Source of the DNA: UBA937 sp031549725
GTDB taxonomy: Bacteria > Spirochaetota > Spirochaetia > Treponematales > Breznakiellaceae
Assembly (NCBI GenBank): GCA_031549725.1
Contig: JAVBPH010000034.1
Location: 1 to 64,000 of the forward strand
Direction: 5' to 3'
DNA length: 64,000 nucleotides
Positions 1 through 9,033 of this stretch are shown one piece after another. Each line of letters begins with the position of its first letter. Position 1 is the stretch's first letter. The notes below the pieces were generated by a model that saw nothing but the letters and a program-made list of their open reading frames with translations, made no database searches and was not told the DNA's origin. The position numbers and the translations under genes are program-made.

Positions 1-91
1 ACCATTGGCTCCCGGAGTCTTTCTTCCCTTCGTTTACCAGCCGTACCGCCCTCTCCCTCACCTCGGGGGAATACCGTGTTTCTTTGCCCAT
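1..91 (-). CDS. IS3-family transposase OrfA, 5' part only
   Basis: Reading leftwards from the ATG at 91, the minus strand encodes a peptide starting MGKETRYSPEVRERAVRLV and runs off the window edge after about 30 codons. This N-terminus is typical of the helix-turn-helix OrfA protein of IS3-family elements, which with OrfB forms the DDE transposase by programmed frameshifting. The left-edge + strand reading of the same bases, fused to the AraC gene, is an artefact. The rest of the transposase must lie outside the window, so intactness cannot be judged. Confidence 0.8.
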   Translation of the reverse strand, partial: MGKETRYSPEVRERAVRLVNEGKKDSGSQW

Positions 92-141
92 ATCCGTATC
101 CTCTCATACTTTGGGCTCTCCGGTAATCCCGGGGCGGTTCA
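1..141 (-). mobile_element. End of an IS3-family insertion sequence
   Basis: Read on the minus strand, the sequence from 141 begins TGAACCGCCCCGGGATTACC, which has the TG-start form of an IS3-family terminal inverted repeat, and the transposase OrfA start lies about 50 bp inside it at 91. The boundary at 141/142 coincides with the point where the + strand frame becomes recognisable AraC-family coding sequence. The other end and the target-site duplication are outside the window. Confidence 0.75.
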
Positions 142-853
142 CCTCCGCTTAAGTAAGGGCGATTGTGTATTTATCAATTCCAATATGATGCACATGGCAA
201 AACAGCGCGGCGGCGGTGATGATGTGGTAATGTTTACCATTGTTTTTCCTCCCTCCCTGTTTACGGGCAGTGTCAACAGCACCATATATCAAAAATATTT
301 TCAGCCGGTTATGGACACGGTTTTACCAGGATTCAAAATATCGCGGGAAAATAAATTTGGAAAAGAAATTGCGGATGCTTTATTTGAAACCTATGCATTG
401 GATGATTCCGGTTTTGGGTTTGAACTTCGCTGTCTTAGCCTGTTAAGCCGTATCTGGTATGATACGGTTTCGTATATCACGGAGGCAAATATCCCCCTAT
501 TGAAAAAGGGGATCAGCCAGCAATATGAGAAAAGGGCAAAAGAAATTTTGTCGTATATCCATGGTCATTATTTTGAAAATATAACCGTTGAACATATTGC
601 CCGTTCGGTTGGTATCAGCCGCAGCGAATGTTTCCGCTGTTTTAAAAAAATGGTAAATAAAAAACCCGTGGAATATATCAATGAATACCGGTTATCCCAG
701 GCCGCAAAGTTACTGTACGAAACCGATAATACAATCACAGAAATATGTACCGCCTGCGGTTTTTCCGGTTCCAGCTATTTCGGAAAATTGTTTAAAGAGA
801 AATTCGGGATAGCTCCTTTAAAATACCGGCGGGTTATTCAGAAAGGGGAGTAG
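142..853 (+). pseudogene. AraC-family transcriptional regulator, 5' truncated by an IS
   Basis: About 236 codons remain. The fragment opens in a cupin-like sensor domain (LSKGDCVFINSNMMHM resembles the end of an AraC-type arabinose-binding or cupin domain). It ends with a complete double helix-turn-helix DNA-binding domain (from about EKRAKEILSYIHGHY to the C-terminal GIAPLKYRRV). The usual length is 270-300 residues, so roughly the first 40-50 residues are missing. An IS3-type inverted repeat abuts the first recognisable codon. An open frame continues leftward into the IS to position 5, but those residues are IS sequence. Probably inactive unless a chimaeric or internal start is used. It has no gene partner within the window. 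Confidence 0.7.
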
Positions 854-943
854 GGCAGAGAAATTTCCCGTTTCATAAACATGGGAAAATTCTCATGCCA
901 ATTGCTGTATTAACCTAGAAGGTATAATAAATTTCCTATCAAA

Positions 944-1006
944 CGAGCCTCCATTGGATATGGCTCATCCCTGAAGATGCCCCGGGGCTTGCCCCGAGGA
1001 GGCTCA
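944..1006. repeat. GC-rich cruciform
   Basis: GAGCCTCC at 945-952 pairs with GGAGGCTC at 998-1005, and an inner stem is formed by CGGGGC/GCCCCG near 982-996. The segment lies between the truncated AraC gene and the three-hairpin repeat. It may act as a transcription terminator or be a small mobile-type palindrome. Confidence 0.45.
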
Positions 1007-1056
1007 TTATGATATATAATCATTTAATTAAAAAAAGAATTATTTATAATGAAGAA

Positions 1057-1195
1057 CCTTTTTCAAAACTCGGTTAGTTTTGAAAAAGGCATTTGCAGAA
1101 AGAATGCTATTTCCTTACCCATAAATAAAATAGTATACTTTCTGCACTTACATCTAAGGTTGCTTTTTCAAAATTTGACATTTTGAAAAAGCCTC
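1057..1195 (+). repeat. Three-hairpin element, copy 1
   Basis: Hairpin 1 (1057-1089) has the loop core CTCGGTTAG. An inner stem pairs TGCAGAAAG (1094-1102) with CTTTCTGCA (1138-1146). A connector CATCTAAGGTT follows, then hairpin 2 (1162-1192) with loop TTTGACA. The same order of loops and connector recurs at 36879, 53988 and 57526 with different stems. The rest of the gap 854-1331 holds only the cruciform at 944 and the leader of the following gene. Confidence 0.75.
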
Positions 1196-1331
1196 TGAAT
1201 ATTGAGGAAAAGAAAAGTACAGGCTGAAAATCGTATAAACTGGGACATATAACACCGATGGCATACTAACACAGATAGTACCAGTAAATCCCTCCGGAAT
1301 GGGGGAAATATCACTATACTGGGAGAAATGT

Positions 1332-3659
1332 ATGGGCGGATCGTTAAAAATGACTATAGGTAAAAAACTGATTATTTCCGGGGTGGTCACCACCGCTGTG
1401 GTAGCGGTGCTTCTTACTGCCATAACCATCTGGCAGAACTATACCGTAGAAAATATCGCGGAAAGGGAAACTAAGAAACTTTCCGTCGAGGGCCAGGACC
1501 ACATCATTTCGGGTATTATAGCCATGCTTACCAGTCAGCAGGAAGTGCTCCAGGAAAAACTTGGGTATGATCTCAAAGTGGCCCGGTACCTTCTGGACCA
1601 GACCGGTCCGGTGCGTCTGGGGAATACCCCTGTCCATTGGAATGCGGTAAACCAGGAAACCCAGGAGACCCGCAGTGTGGATTTGCCGGTAATGACCGCA
1701 GGTCCGGTAAGTTTTGGTCAGAACAGGGACCTTCAGGTTCCTACTCCCCTGGTGGACCAGGTTAAGGCCATGATCGGTTCTACCTGTACGGTTTTTCAGC
1801 GGATGAATGATGCCGGGGATATGCTTAGGATAGCCACCAATGTGGAGACCCTGAACGGCACCCGGGCTATAGGCACCTATATTCCGGCGGCCGGCGCCGG
1901 GGGACGGAATGCGGTGGTAGAGACCGTACTCTCGGGCAGGACCTATGAAGGCCGGGCCTTTGTGGTCAACAAATGGTATATCACCGCCTATGAACCTCTC
2001 CTGGACCAAAATGGCAGGGTGATCGGTATGCTTTATGTGGGCATCCCCGAGGAAAGCGCCGCCAGCCTGCGGGAGGAAATCATGAACATCACCGTGGGAA
2101 AAACAGGATACGTCTATGTCCTGGACCGGAATGGCGCCTACATCATTTCCCAGGATGGTTTGCGCGACGGGGAAAACCTTTGGAATATCAAGGACGCCGG
2201 CGGAAATAATTTCATCCAGGATATTGTAAGCCAGGGCCTGGCATTGAAACCCGGTGAACATGCCGAGGTGGTTTATTCCTGGATTGATTCGACCACATAT
2301 CAGGCCCATCCCAAATCCGCTACCATTGGATATTTTGCTCCCTGGGATTGGATCATTGTGGCAGGAACCTGGGAATCCGAACTGCAGCAGTCCCTGATTA
2401 CCATCCGGCAGGCCAATTCCCGGAGCCGGTTCATGATGATTGTTATCCTGGGAGTATCCCTGGCGGCGGTCATTATCCTTTGGGTATTTCTGTCCCGAAG
2501 TATTACCCGGCCCCTGCGGGCTGCTACGAATACCATCAAAAATATCGGGGAAGGGGATTTTTCCCAGAAACTTTGGATTAAATCCCGGGACGAAATAGGG
2601 GAGTTGGCCAGGGATTATAACACAGCGGTGGAGAATGTCCAAAATCTTATCAAAACCATTATCGAAAAAACTGGAAGGATTTCAAACATCAGTACCGATC
2701 TCAGTTCAAATATGGACGAAACCTCCGGCCTGGTGACGGAAATTCTTGAAAGTATTCAAAATATACAGAACAAAATGGACAGCCAATCCACCAGTGTGAT
2801 CCAGACCACGTCAACCATGAAATCCATCACCTCCAATATTGAAAATTTGGACGGCCACATCAACCAGCAGTCTGAGAAGGTTGCCCAGTCCGCATCCGCC
2901 ATTGAAGAAATGATGGCTAATATTTCCTCGGTCACCCGGACCCTGGAAGCCAACAGCGAGCAGATGCGGGAGCTGACCCAATTCTCCGAAAAGGGCCGGA
3001 AAGACCTGGCGGTGGTTTCCGGGGATATCCGTACGGTTGCCAAGGAATCCGAAGAGCTGCTGGCCATCAGTGCGGTCATTGAAGATATTGCCCAGCAGAC
3101 CAACCTCCTGTCCATGAATGCCGCCATCGAAGCCGCCCATGCGGGAGAAAGCGGTAAGGGGTTTGCTGTGGTGGCTGATGAAATCCGTAAACTCGCGGAG
3201 TCCTCGGGTACCGAAGCAAAAAGAGTTTCCTCGGAACTGGGGAAAATCAAGAATGCCATTGACCGGATGAGCGTGGCCTCCGACATGGTACTCAAACAGT
3301 TCGAAGATATGGATCAGCGGATCCGTAATGTATCCGAACAGGAAGAAACTATCCGGTATGCTATGAAGGAACAGGAAACGGGAAGCAAGGATATACTCCT
3401 GGCAATTGGAAACCTCAACGATATCAGCAACCAGGTAAAATCCGAATCGATTGAAATGCTCCAGGGCAGCCGGGAAGTACTTAAGGAAAGCGGTACCCTG
3501 GAAAAAATAACCGAAGAAGTAAAAGACCGGGTGGACCTTATGGCAGCGGGTATAGGGGATATTTCGGGAACCGTCCGCAGGGTAGAATCCATGAGTGCGG
3601 AAAATAAAGAAAGTATAAATATCCTGCAGACCGAAATTGAGCGGTTTAAGATCAGCTGA
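1332..3659 (+). CDS. Methyl-accepting chemotaxis protein with a large Cache sensor
   Basis: A 775-residue transmembrane chemoreceptor that would signal to CheA/CheW. A membrane helix lies at about residues 14-35 and a periplasmic Cache region of about 320 residues follows. The first part resembles the Cache3/Cache2 fusion type (GTYIPAAGAG, ITAYEPLLDQNGRVIGMLY). The second part resembles Cache_2 (GKTGYVYVLDRNG, APWDWIIVAGTW). Then come a second helix at about 366-387, a HAMP domain and a coiled-coil signalling domain. The conserved hairpin tip is near residue 587 (AQQTNLLSMNAAIEAAHAGE). I chose the ATG at 1332 because GGGAGA at 1321-1326 is well spaced. ATGs at 1299 and 1350 are alternatives. 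No other chemotaxis gene is adjacent. The ligand is unknown, and small organic acids are common for this Cache class. Confidence 0.9.
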   Translation: MGGSLKMTIGKKLIISGVVTTAVVAVLLTAITIWQNYTVENIAERETKKLSVEGQDHIISGIIAMLTSQQEVLQEKLGYDLKVARYLLDQTGPVRLGNTPVHWNAVNQETQETRSVDLPVMTAGPVSFGQNRDLQVPTPLVDQVKAMIGSTCTVFQRMNDAGDMLRIATNVETLNGTRAIGTYIPAAGAGGRNAVVETVLSGRTYEGRAFVVNKWYITAYEPLLDQNGRVIGMLYVGIPEESAASLREEIMNITVGKTGYVYVLDRNGAYIISQDGLRDGENLWNIKDAGGNNFIQDIVSQGLALKPGEHAEVVYSWIDSTTYQAHPKSATIGYFAPWDWIIVAGTWESELQQSLITIRQANSRSRFMMIVILGVSLAAVIILWVFLSRSITRPLRAATNTIKNIGEGDFSQKLWIKSRDEIGELARDYNTAVENVQNLIKTIIEKTGRISNISTDLSSNMDETSGLVTEILESIQNIQNKMDSQSTSVIQTTSTMKSITSNIENLDGHINQQSEKVAQSASAIEEMMANISSVTRTLEANSEQMRELTQFSEKGRKDLAVVSGDIRTVAKESEELLAISAVIEDIAQQTNLLSMNAAIEAAHAGESGKGFAVVADEIRKLAESSGTEAKRVSSELGKIKNAIDRMSVASDMVLKQFEDMDQRIRNVSEQEETIRYAMKEQETGSKDILLAIGNLNDISNQVKSESIEMLQGSREVLKESGTLEKITEEVKDRVDLMAAGIGDISGTVRRVESMSAENKESINILQTEIERFKIS

Positions 3660-3677
3660 AATACGGACCCCGCCGGC

Positions 3678-3735
3678 AAAGCAAAATGGGAACATCCAAA
3701 AACTTCGTTTTTTGGATGTTCCCAAAATTATTTTG
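3678..3735. terminator. Strong hairpin after the chemoreceptor
   Basis: TGGGAACATCCAAAAA and TTTTTTGGATGTTCCCA (3687-3724) form a near-perfect stem around CTTCG. It is extended by flanking GCAAAAT/ATTTTGC. It sits just after the chemoreceptor stop and before the cyclase gene, so it is a plausible terminator. Confidence 0.6.
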
Positions 3736-3832
3736 CCACCAGAATATACCTATATATGCCGATAAGAAAGAAATGGAACATACGGAGGAAATTCCCGGCG
3801 GTTCTTATCTTATAAGAAAATAGGCGGAAGAA

Positions 3833-5719
3833 ATGAAATACAAAAGGAAAAGAATCCTTTTCTTTGTGGGACAAGCGCTGTTTATCCTGGGTATTGTTTC
3901 TTTCTTTTTCTTTGCCAGGAATGTAACAACCCGGGAAAACCGGGCTATTGTTATCAATCCTGATAATTGCTATGACCAAACAATTATAATGGTAGCTGAC
4001 CGGGACTATGATCCCTACTCATTTTTTGACAGTCAGGGTAAACCCAGCGGTTATGATATTGAACTGATGTATGCCATCGCCAACCAGATGGAAGTTAATA
4101 TCGAAATCAGGCTTATGAACTGGACCGAATGCAAACAGGCGGTTCTATCCGGAAAAGCGGATATTATTTCGGGACTGGATTACGAAAAACCCACCAGTGA
4201 AAATTTTATCCTTTCTATGGCTTTGCACAATGACCAGTATGTCTGTTTCGGAAAAGAAAATTTTTCCAGTATCGGGGAACTGTACAGCAAAAAACTTGCC
4301 ACCGTCGAGGATAGCGGAAGCTTTTCTGTTTTCCTGGAACCCTACCGTTTGACTGAAAATACCAGGGTTTATTCTACCTATACCCAGGTTCTGGAATCGG
4401 TAATTTCCGGGGAAAACGATTATGCCATTTCCAGGTATTATGTGGGCCGCCGGATCCTGGCTAAACTTAAAGAAACCAAAGTCCGTCCGGTGAACACGTT
4501 CATTGCCAACAATTCCACATGTTTTGGTTTAGGGGAGCACCGGGCTGAACTTTTGCCGGAACTGGACAACGCTATTCTTTCCATGCGGGAAGACGGTACC
4601 CTTGCAGCCCTGGAAAATAAATGGCTGGGTTCCTATGTAACCATGCTCACCCCCCAGGATTTTCTGCGGACCTATCAGAATGGTATTTTATTTGGAATTG
4701 CAGGATTTTTGATACTCATTTCGGGGATAGTTTTTTATATTAACCGGGAAAAAATACATGCTGCCAGGATGGAGCAGGAGGATACCGCCAGGATCCTGGA
4801 ATACCAGCAGCTTATTACTGAAGCCACAAAAGGCCTTTACGAAAGTATTTATGAATTTGATGTTACCCACAACAGGGCCGTGGGGGAGCATACGGAACAC
4901 TATTTTGAAAGTTTCGGGATTCCCGGAACCACTCCCTTTGACCAGGCCCTCCAGGTGATTGCAAAAAAACAGATCAGGAAAGAATTTATCCAGGGATATC
5001 TGGACACTTTTATGCCGGAAAATGTCCTGAGGGCATTCCGCAAAGGGGAGACCAGTCTGGGATACGATTTTATGATAACCCAGGACGGTATCAATTATTA
5101 CTGGATTCATATATCCGCCCGGCTTTTTTTCTGGAATGCTGATAAATCCGTACGGATGATCCTTTACCGCAGGAATATTGATGCAGAAAAAAAGCAGGAG
5201 CAGCGGCTTTTGGATGCGGCCCAGCGGGACTCCATGACAGGATTGTACAACAAAACCGCAGCGGAAAGTCTGGCGGAGAGTCTCCTGGAAGATTGCCGGC
5301 ATTCCGGCCAGGCCCGGGCTTTGGTGATCATCGATATTGATGATTTTAAAAGAATTAATGATACCTTCGGACATGCCTATGGTGATTCGGTCATCAGGAT
5401 ATTTGCTGAAACCATAATAGCCAATATTCGTAAGACCGATATTGCCGGACGTATCGGGGGGGATGAGTTTTTGATTCTCTTTACGGATATTCCTGGCCGG
5501 GACTGGCTGGAGTTCAAACTGAGAAAACTTAATCAGGAACTTTCCCGGGAAGTTACCGCGGATAATCAGACCCGGCAATTTTCCGCCAGCATTGGGGCAG
5601 TACTGATACCCCAGGTGGGGGAAACCTATGCCGAGATTTTCAAAAAAGCTGACCTGGCCCTGTACCGTACCAAAGAGGCGGGGAAAAATGGCCACACCAT
5701 TTATGCGGAAGGAATGTAA
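3833..5719 (+). CDS. Diguanylate cyclase with a periplasmic SBP_bac_3 sensor
   Basis: A 628-residue membrane enzyme that should make cyclic di-GMP in response to a periplasmic solute. After an N-terminal membrane segment (residues about 8-28), residues about 45-265 look like a family-3 extracellular solute-binding domain (MVADRDYDPYSFFD, GKPSGYDIELMYAIANQM, LENKWLGSY). A second membrane helix lies at about 280-303. A PAS-like stretch follows, then the GGDEF domain from about 460. The active-site GGDEF is at residue about 542 (GRIGGDEFLILF). RKTD, five residues upstream of GGDEF, matches the RxxD inhibitory site, so product inhibition is likely. GGAAG precedes the ATG. The binding domain may be amino-acid specific, as that fold usually is. 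Confidence 0.88.
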   Translation: MKYKRKRILFFVGQALFILGIVSFFFFARNVTTRENRAIVINPDNCYDQTIIMVADRDYDPYSFFDSQGKPSGYDIELMYAIANQMEVNIEIRLMNWTECKQAVLSGKADIISGLDYEKPTSENFILSMALHNDQYVCFGKENFSSIGELYSKKLATVEDSGSFSVFLEPYRLTENTRVYSTYTQVLESVISGENDYAISRYYVGRRILAKLKETKVRPVNTFIANNSTCFGLGEHRAELLPELDNAILSMREDGTLAALENKWLGSYVTMLTPQDFLRTYQNGILFGIAGFLILISGIVFYINREKIHAARMEQEDTARILEYQQLITEATKGLYESIYEFDVTHNRAVGEHTEHYFESFGIPGTTPFDQALQVIAKKQIRKEFIQGYLDTFMPENVLRAFRKGETSLGYDFMITQDGINYYWIHISARLFFWNADKSVRMILYRRNIDAEKKQEQRLLDAAQRDSMTGLYNKTAAESLAESLLEDCRHSGQARALVIIDIDDFKRINDTFGHAYGDSVIRIFAETIIANIRKTDIAGRIGGDEFLILFTDIPGRDWLEFKLRKLNQELSREVTADNQTRQFSASIGAVLIPQVGETYAEIFKKADLALYRTKEAGKNGHTIYAEGM

Positions 5720-5813
5720 GACTGGAGCATGATTTTGTTTTTGAATACAATGTTCCTGATACTGGATGCCAGTTCAATAATCTGAAGAGCTGCGGAAAGG
5801 GGAGCCTTGGAAC

Positions 5814-6494
5814 ATGAAAAAAAACAGACCGGATGAAAAACTTAACCTGAACCTGGAACTGGCAGAGGCTATTGCTCTGCCGGATTTTGACTGTGATTCC
5901 TATGTTGCTTTGGCACTGAGGAGCCGCAGGAGCCGGCAGGACCTGGTAGACCTGACCGCCGGGCATCCCCACATCATGGTGTATTACCACGGATATTATA
6001 TCCTGGACAGGGCGGCTGAAAAGAAGCCGGACCTGTTTTACCCTTACTGGCCGGTGTTTGCGGAACTGCTGCACCACCGGAACACCTACCACCGGCAGAT
6101 CGGCATTACCCTTCTGGCCCGGCTCTCCGGGGCTGATCCGGAGGACCGGTTCGACGGTATACTGGAAAATTACCTGGAACGGCTGTATGACGAAAAAATC
6201 CTTATAGGAACCCTCACCGCGGGGTACCTTAAAATCATCATCCGGAATAAACCGGAGCACCGAAACCGGATCATAGAAGAGTTGTTAGGCCACCGGAATA
6301 AGTCACGGTACACCGAAAGACAGGAAGCCCTGCTGGAATATGAGATTCTGGAAATTCTGGACGAATATTACGGAACCCTGCCTGGTAAGGATCGGATTGA
6401 TGCCTACATCCGGGAACGGAAAAATTCCGACAGCCCCAAGACCAGAAAAAAAGCCAGGGAACTGATAAAGAAGCGGGATATTCCCAGCATATGA
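5814..6494 (+). CDS. Alpha-helical (HEAT-like) repeat protein
   Basis: A 226-residue soluble, highly charged protein without signal peptide or membrane helix. The pattern of amphipathic helices (LVDLTAGHPHIMVYYHGYYIL, FAELLHHRNTYHRQIGITLLARL, RIIEELLGHRNKSRYTERQEALLEYEILEILDEYY) suggests HEAT/ARM-type repeats as in scaffold or phycobilisome-lyase-like proteins. I do not recognise a specific family or catalytic motif. GGGGAG lies about 12-15 nt before the ATG. It follows the cyclase gene by about 95 bp on the same strand and could be co-transcribed. Confidence 0.6.
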   Translation: MKKNRPDEKLNLNLELAEAIALPDFDCDSYVALALRSRRSRQDLVDLTAGHPHIMVYYHGYYILDRAAEKKPDLFYPYWPVFAELLHHRNTYHRQIGITLLARLSGADPEDRFDGILENYLERLYDEKILIGTLTAGYLKIIIRNKPEHRNRIIEELLGHRNKSRYTERQEALLEYEILEILDEYYGTLPGKDRIDAYIRERKNSDSPKTRKKARELIKKRDIPSI

Positions 6495-6543
6495 TAAAAC
6501 TATCCTGTGTATAATCAGTATATTTCCGGTGAATTACAGATGG

Positions 6544-6580
6544 GAGGCTTTTTCAAAATATCAGATTTTGAAAAAAGCTC
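6544..6580. repeat. Solo hairpin-2 motif
   Basis: GAGGCTTTTTCAAAAT and ATTTTGAAAAAAGCTC flank a short loop, matching hairpin 2 of the three-hairpin element. It lies downstream of the HEAT-like gene, where it may also act as a terminator. The rest of 6495-6790 shows nothing else recognisable. Confidence 0.6.
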
Positions 6581-6790
6581 GATGGCATAAAAAAAATAAT
6601 AGCCTTATGGATCATTTTTTTATATATTAAAATTTATAAGATGAAAGAACAGATACCCCAGGGTATCAGAATGAATGGTCTCAATGTATAACTCCTATGT
6701 ACCTTCCTGAAATATGTGTAATTGACACTATTCTATTGCATCGATTTAAAACGATGGTATTCTAGCACAGTCAAAAATACGAGGTTCAAA

Positions 6791-8500
6791 ATGGAAGGTG
6801 AGAAAAAAGGGCTGTCTCTTTCGGGTATTTTTTTCATTGTTGTTTTTGGCCTGATTTTATCTGTGCTGGTATCAGGAAAAATAGCCAGTCTTTACCTGGA
6901 AAATATTCAGGTTATTATTGCAATTTGTTCCATCGTATGCGTTGCCATAAGCCTGATCCTTTATCTGATTTTCAGGGGAATGCTCAGGACATCCATCTCC
7001 AGTTTTTTTTCCGGGATAAATGAAATGAGCTTGGGAAATTTCACCGATCCGTTTAATGGTCCCATGGCAATAAGGGAATTCAGGGTTCTGGAAAAACGCC
7101 TGGATTCCCAGTTGGGGATTTACCTGAAAGACATTGTAACAAATGTAAAAGAGATGAAATGCTCTTCCAAAAAAATCAACAGCCAGGTGTCGGAAGCTTT
7201 GGATATTTCTCTGGTTGCCGGTGTCCAGATCGGCGGAAATGTTCATTCTATTGAATTGGAAACGGAGGAACTGTATGACCAGATTGCTTCCGCTTCTTCT
7301 GCGGTGGAGCAGATTGTGGTAAACACCAGAAATTTCACCAAAGAAGTGGATAAGCAAAATGAAGCCATGGAACAAACAGGCAAAGCAGTTGAAGGAATGA
7401 CCAGGTCAGTTTCAACGGTTGCTGAAATTACCCGGCAAAAAACGGAATCCACCAGGCAGCTTATGGATATAACCGCCGAAGGAGGCCGCAAAGTGGCAGC
7501 CACAGAAAAGGTTATCCAGGATGTGACCGTCGGGGTAAATAATATTACCACCATGATCAAAGTAATAAACGATATAGCCGCCCGGACCAACCTGCTGGCC
7601 ATGAATGCCGCCATAGAGGCTGTCCATGCAGGGACAGCAGGAAAGGGGTTTGCCGTGGTAGCAGAGGAAATCCGTAAACTCGCGGAGAACACTTCGAGAA
7701 ATTCAAAAGTAATCACCGATTCCCTTTCGGATATTATCAATAAAATTCATGATGCGGAGAATGCCAGTGTGGTAGCCGGCGAAACCTTTAACCAGGTCAA
7801 AAATGAAGTAAGCCGTTTTGTTGATGCCTTCCGGGAAATTCAGGATTCCACCACAGAGTTGGCCACCGGGACAGAACAGATTCTTGAGACAGTTACGGCC
7901 CTGAAAGAATTTTCCGCGGAGATTTCTTCCGGGAGTAATGAAATGCGACAAGGCGCGGATGATATCGACCGGGTTTTACGGAATGTAAAAGGGTTTTCGG
8001 AAAAAATCCTGTTGGATATTGAAGAAGTCAGCCGGGAGGCATCGGATATAGGCGGAGCCCAGAGTGATATAAGTCAGTTTGCCGTGGAAAGTACCAGAAA
8101 TGCGGAACGCCTATACCATGAATTCGAACATTTCGGAATTCAGAGTGAACATAGTGAGAAGGGTTTTAATATCGATTTTATCACCCTGATGCACAGAAAT
8201 TGGCTGGCCCAACTGCGGGCTTATTTGGATAATAAAAAAGACGGGCTAAAGGTCACCGCCGAAGATTATATGAAATGTGATCTTGGAAAATGGATATACG
8301 GGGACGGCAAAACCTTTACAGCGGTTAAAGGTTTCAGCGATCTTGAGAGGGAACATCAGCGGTTCCACGAAATAGCTGGAGAAGTGTACCGGGCCCATAC
8401 GTCAGGGAAATCCCAAAAAGCTGAGGATGAATACCAGAATCTTATGGAGCAATACAAAACGGTAATTTCCCTGCTGAAAACGATACAGAACAATCTCTGA
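6791..8500 (+). CDS. Chemoreceptor with C-terminal zinc-binding CZB domain
   Basis: 569 residues. Two adjacent N-terminal membrane helices (residues about 10-32 and 38-60) enclose almost no periplasmic loop, so this receptor has no external sensor. A HAMP-like linker and the signalling domain follow, with the tip near residue 265 (AARTNLLAMNAAIEAVHAG). The C-terminal ~105 residues form a chemoreceptor zinc-binding domain. Its pattern includes HRNW, CDLGKWIYG and HQRFHEI, giving the His/Cys/His/His ligands. CZB domains sense zinc or oxidants such as hypochlorous acid and fine-tune chemotaxis or cyclase activity. I chose ATG 6791 because GAGG lies six bases before it. An ORF extension to 6722 lacks such a site. 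Confidence 0.85.
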   Translation: MEGEKKGLSLSGIFFIVVFGLILSVLVSGKIASLYLENIQVIIAICSIVCVAISLILYLIFRGMLRTSISSFFSGINEMSLGNFTDPFNGPMAIREFRVLEKRLDSQLGIYLKDIVTNVKEMKCSSKKINSQVSEALDISLVAGVQIGGNVHSIELETEELYDQIASASSAVEQIVVNTRNFTKEVDKQNEAMEQTGKAVEGMTRSVSTVAEITRQKTESTRQLMDITAEGGRKVAATEKVIQDVTVGVNNITTMIKVINDIAARTNLLAMNAAIEAVHAGTAGKGFAVVAEEIRKLAENTSRNSKVITDSLSDIINKIHDAENASVVAGETFNQVKNEVSRFVDAFREIQDSTTELATGTEQILETVTALKEFSAEISSGSNEMRQGADDIDRVLRNVKGFSEKILLDIEEVSREASDIGGAQSDISQFAVESTRNAERLYHEFEHFGIQSEHSEKGFNIDFITLMHRNWLAQLRAYLDNKKDGLKVTAEDYMKCDLGKWIYGDGKTFTAVKGFSDLEREHQRFHEIAGEVYRAHTSGKSQKAEDEYQNLMEQYKTVISLLKTIQNNL

Positions 8501-8650
8501 TAGGCTGACCGATTACCCGTTGAAATCTTCCTGAAAACCGGGAAAAATTTTGCATGTATGATTCCCGCCGGGATGAACCGCAGGACCGGGATAATTCCTC
8601 ATACCTCCGGTTCGCCCTGGGAATACTTAAAAAATGATGCCCGGTAAAAT

Positions 8651-8853
8651 CAACATCCCCCGCCGCAAGCAGCGGGGGATGTTGGTTCTGTAAAGTAAGG
8701 ATTATATGCGGGTTTCATACACGTCAACTATTTCTTTGTTGTTCAAAGAACCGCTCTAAAGTGCAGGGTACCCGCAGGCCGCGTGAGCGGCCATACAATC
8801 ACTTCTTTGCAGAGCCCAGCCGCAGGCTGGATTAAACCCTCCTGCGAATAAAA
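8651..8853 (+). repeat. TTGGTTCTGTAAGG repeat family, copy A
   Basis: Begins with a hairpin (CAACATCCCCCGC and its complement around CGCAAGCA), then the family core GTTCTGTAAAGTAAGGATTA, GCGGGTTTCATACACG and the inner hairpin TTTCTTTG/CAAAGAA. It ends near CCTGCGAATAAAA. Compared with other copies it carries a ~60-bp insertion with its own small stems (8765-8835). It occupies much of the gene-free stretch 8501-9033; the remainder shows nothing recognisable. Confidence 0.65.
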
Positions 8854-9033
8854 ATGGGTTTTTTAACCGCATATTTCTCCTGCTTTTTTATGTTGATATT
8901 TCAAGATAATTAAAATCTATTGCGTTATAGTTATTATTATGCGGTCCGGTATTTTTTGCGGGGATGCTTGGGATATTGTATTTCCCCGGAAATCCCTATT
9001 AGCTGGACTTTTTTGACTTATTTTGGAGGATTT

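Noticed and set aside
1344..5695. Long antisense frames opposite the first chemoreceptor and the diguanylate cyclase
   Set aside because: They mirror the codon pattern of strongly supported genes and show no motif or start signal of their own.
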